A stretch of 6,272 nt of DNA, from positions 1-6,272 of the forward strand of contig LRSK01000197.1 of assembly GCA_001563325.1 (NCBI GenBank). Reading direction: 5' to 3'. Under the pieces are notes generated by a model that saw only the letters and a list, made by a program, of their open reading frames with translations, made no database searches and was not told the DNA's origin. Positions 6,082 through 6,272 of this stretch are shown here, piece after piece (position 1 is the stretch's first letter; the number at the start of each line of letters is the position of its first letter). Source of the stretch: Candidatus Thorarchaeota archaeon SMTZ1-83. Lineage in GTDB: Archaea > Asgardarchaeota > Thorarchaeia > Thorarchaeales > Thorarchaeaceae. Made by a program: the position numbers and the translations under genes.

Positions 6082-6272
6082 ATGACGAAGCTTCGAATAA
6101 CCGATACTGTCCTCCGCGACGCGCATCAATCCCTTCTCGCCACTCGGATGCGAACTGAGCACATGCTCCCAATATGCGAGAAGCTGGACAAAGTGGGCTA
6201 TCACTCACTGGAGATGTTCGGCGGAGCCACATTTGACAGCATGATGCGCTTCCTCGACGAGGACCCATGGGA
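6082..6272 (+). CDS. pycB: Pyruvate carboxylase subunit B / oxaloacetate decarboxylase alpha-type carboxyltransferase, 5' part only
   Basis: Only the first 63 codons are inside the window; the frame is open to the last base. The enzyme transfers carboxyl between carboxybiotin and pyruvate/oxaloacetate in the cytoplasm. The N-terminus reads [20 protein letters not shown] (residues 7-26), the classic opening of this TIM-barrel domain; Asp13 of RDAHQS is the expected metal ligand. It continues with [21 protein letters not shown] and FLDEDPW, all typical. PycB of archaeal two-subunit pyruvate carboxylase, OadA of decarboxylase pumps and the transcarboxylase 5S subunit share this domain; telling them apart needs the missing C-terminus (for example whether a biotinyl domain is fused). 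There is no Shine-Dalgarno sequence before ATG 6082, and a TATA box lies 31-36 bases upstream, so it is probably leaderless. Confidence 0.93.
   Translation, partial: MTKLRITDTVLRDAHQSLLATRMRTEHMLPICEKLDKVGYHSLEMFGGATFDSMMRFLDEDPW

Noticed and set aside
5974..6268. Two - strand frames across the end of the window
   Set aside because: They lie opposite the well-supported pycB-type start and its promoter and have no features of their own.

Overview
The window looks like chromosomal DNA of an archaeon. The carboxylase subunits, the M55 peptidase, the two winged-helix regulators and the mix of Shine-Dalgarno-led genes with an apparently leaderless one fit an Asgard (Thorarchaeota-like) or other mesophilic, uncultivated lineage. 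That placement is an inference from gene content and style; no 16S rRNA, tRNA or other taxonomic marker is present.

Layout, left to right. Bases 1-64 hold no gene I can support, only a possible tail of an upstream frame. Two transcriptional regulators follow on the + strand: a PadR-type winged-helix protein with a C-terminal half resembling the end of a methyltransferase fold (65-928), and a second, unrelated winged-helix protein (981-1652). Ninety bases later comes an intact acyl-CoA carboxylase carboxyltransferase subunit of the PccB/MmdA type (1743-3290). A large imperfect palindrome lies directly in front of its ribosome binding site.

On the - strand are a small DUF3303-like protein (3374-3664) and a 53-residue cysteine/histidine protein with a very good ribosome binding site (3933-4094). 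The latter is head-to-head with an M55 (DppA-type) D-aminopeptidase gene. That gene appears broken: its metal-binding N-terminus (4226-4312) is in one frame and the remaining 90% (to 5135) in another, with about 44 bases of the family's sequence missing at the junction. A small secreted or membrane-anchored protein follows on the - strand (5186-5575), with a perfect 16-base palindrome upstream. The stretch 5663-6081 has no intact gene but holds a start-less frame encoding a transmembrane helix and basic tail (5799-5981). The window ends inside the start of a pyruvate carboxylase subunit B / oxaloacetate decarboxylase alpha-type carboxyltransferase (6082 onward), which seems to be leaderless.

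How the genes may work together. The two carboxyltransferases act on propionyl-/methylmalonyl-CoA and on pyruvate/oxaloacetate, the same pair of half-reactions combined in biotin-dependent transcarboxylase (12S and 5S subunits). They could share a biotin carrier encoded outside the window. A sequence of the form CAAGTGATGT(G)CAC occurs upstream of both, suggesting joint control, possibly by one of the upstream winged-helix proteins. This link is speculative. I see no defence system, CRISPR array, RNA gene or insertion sequence.
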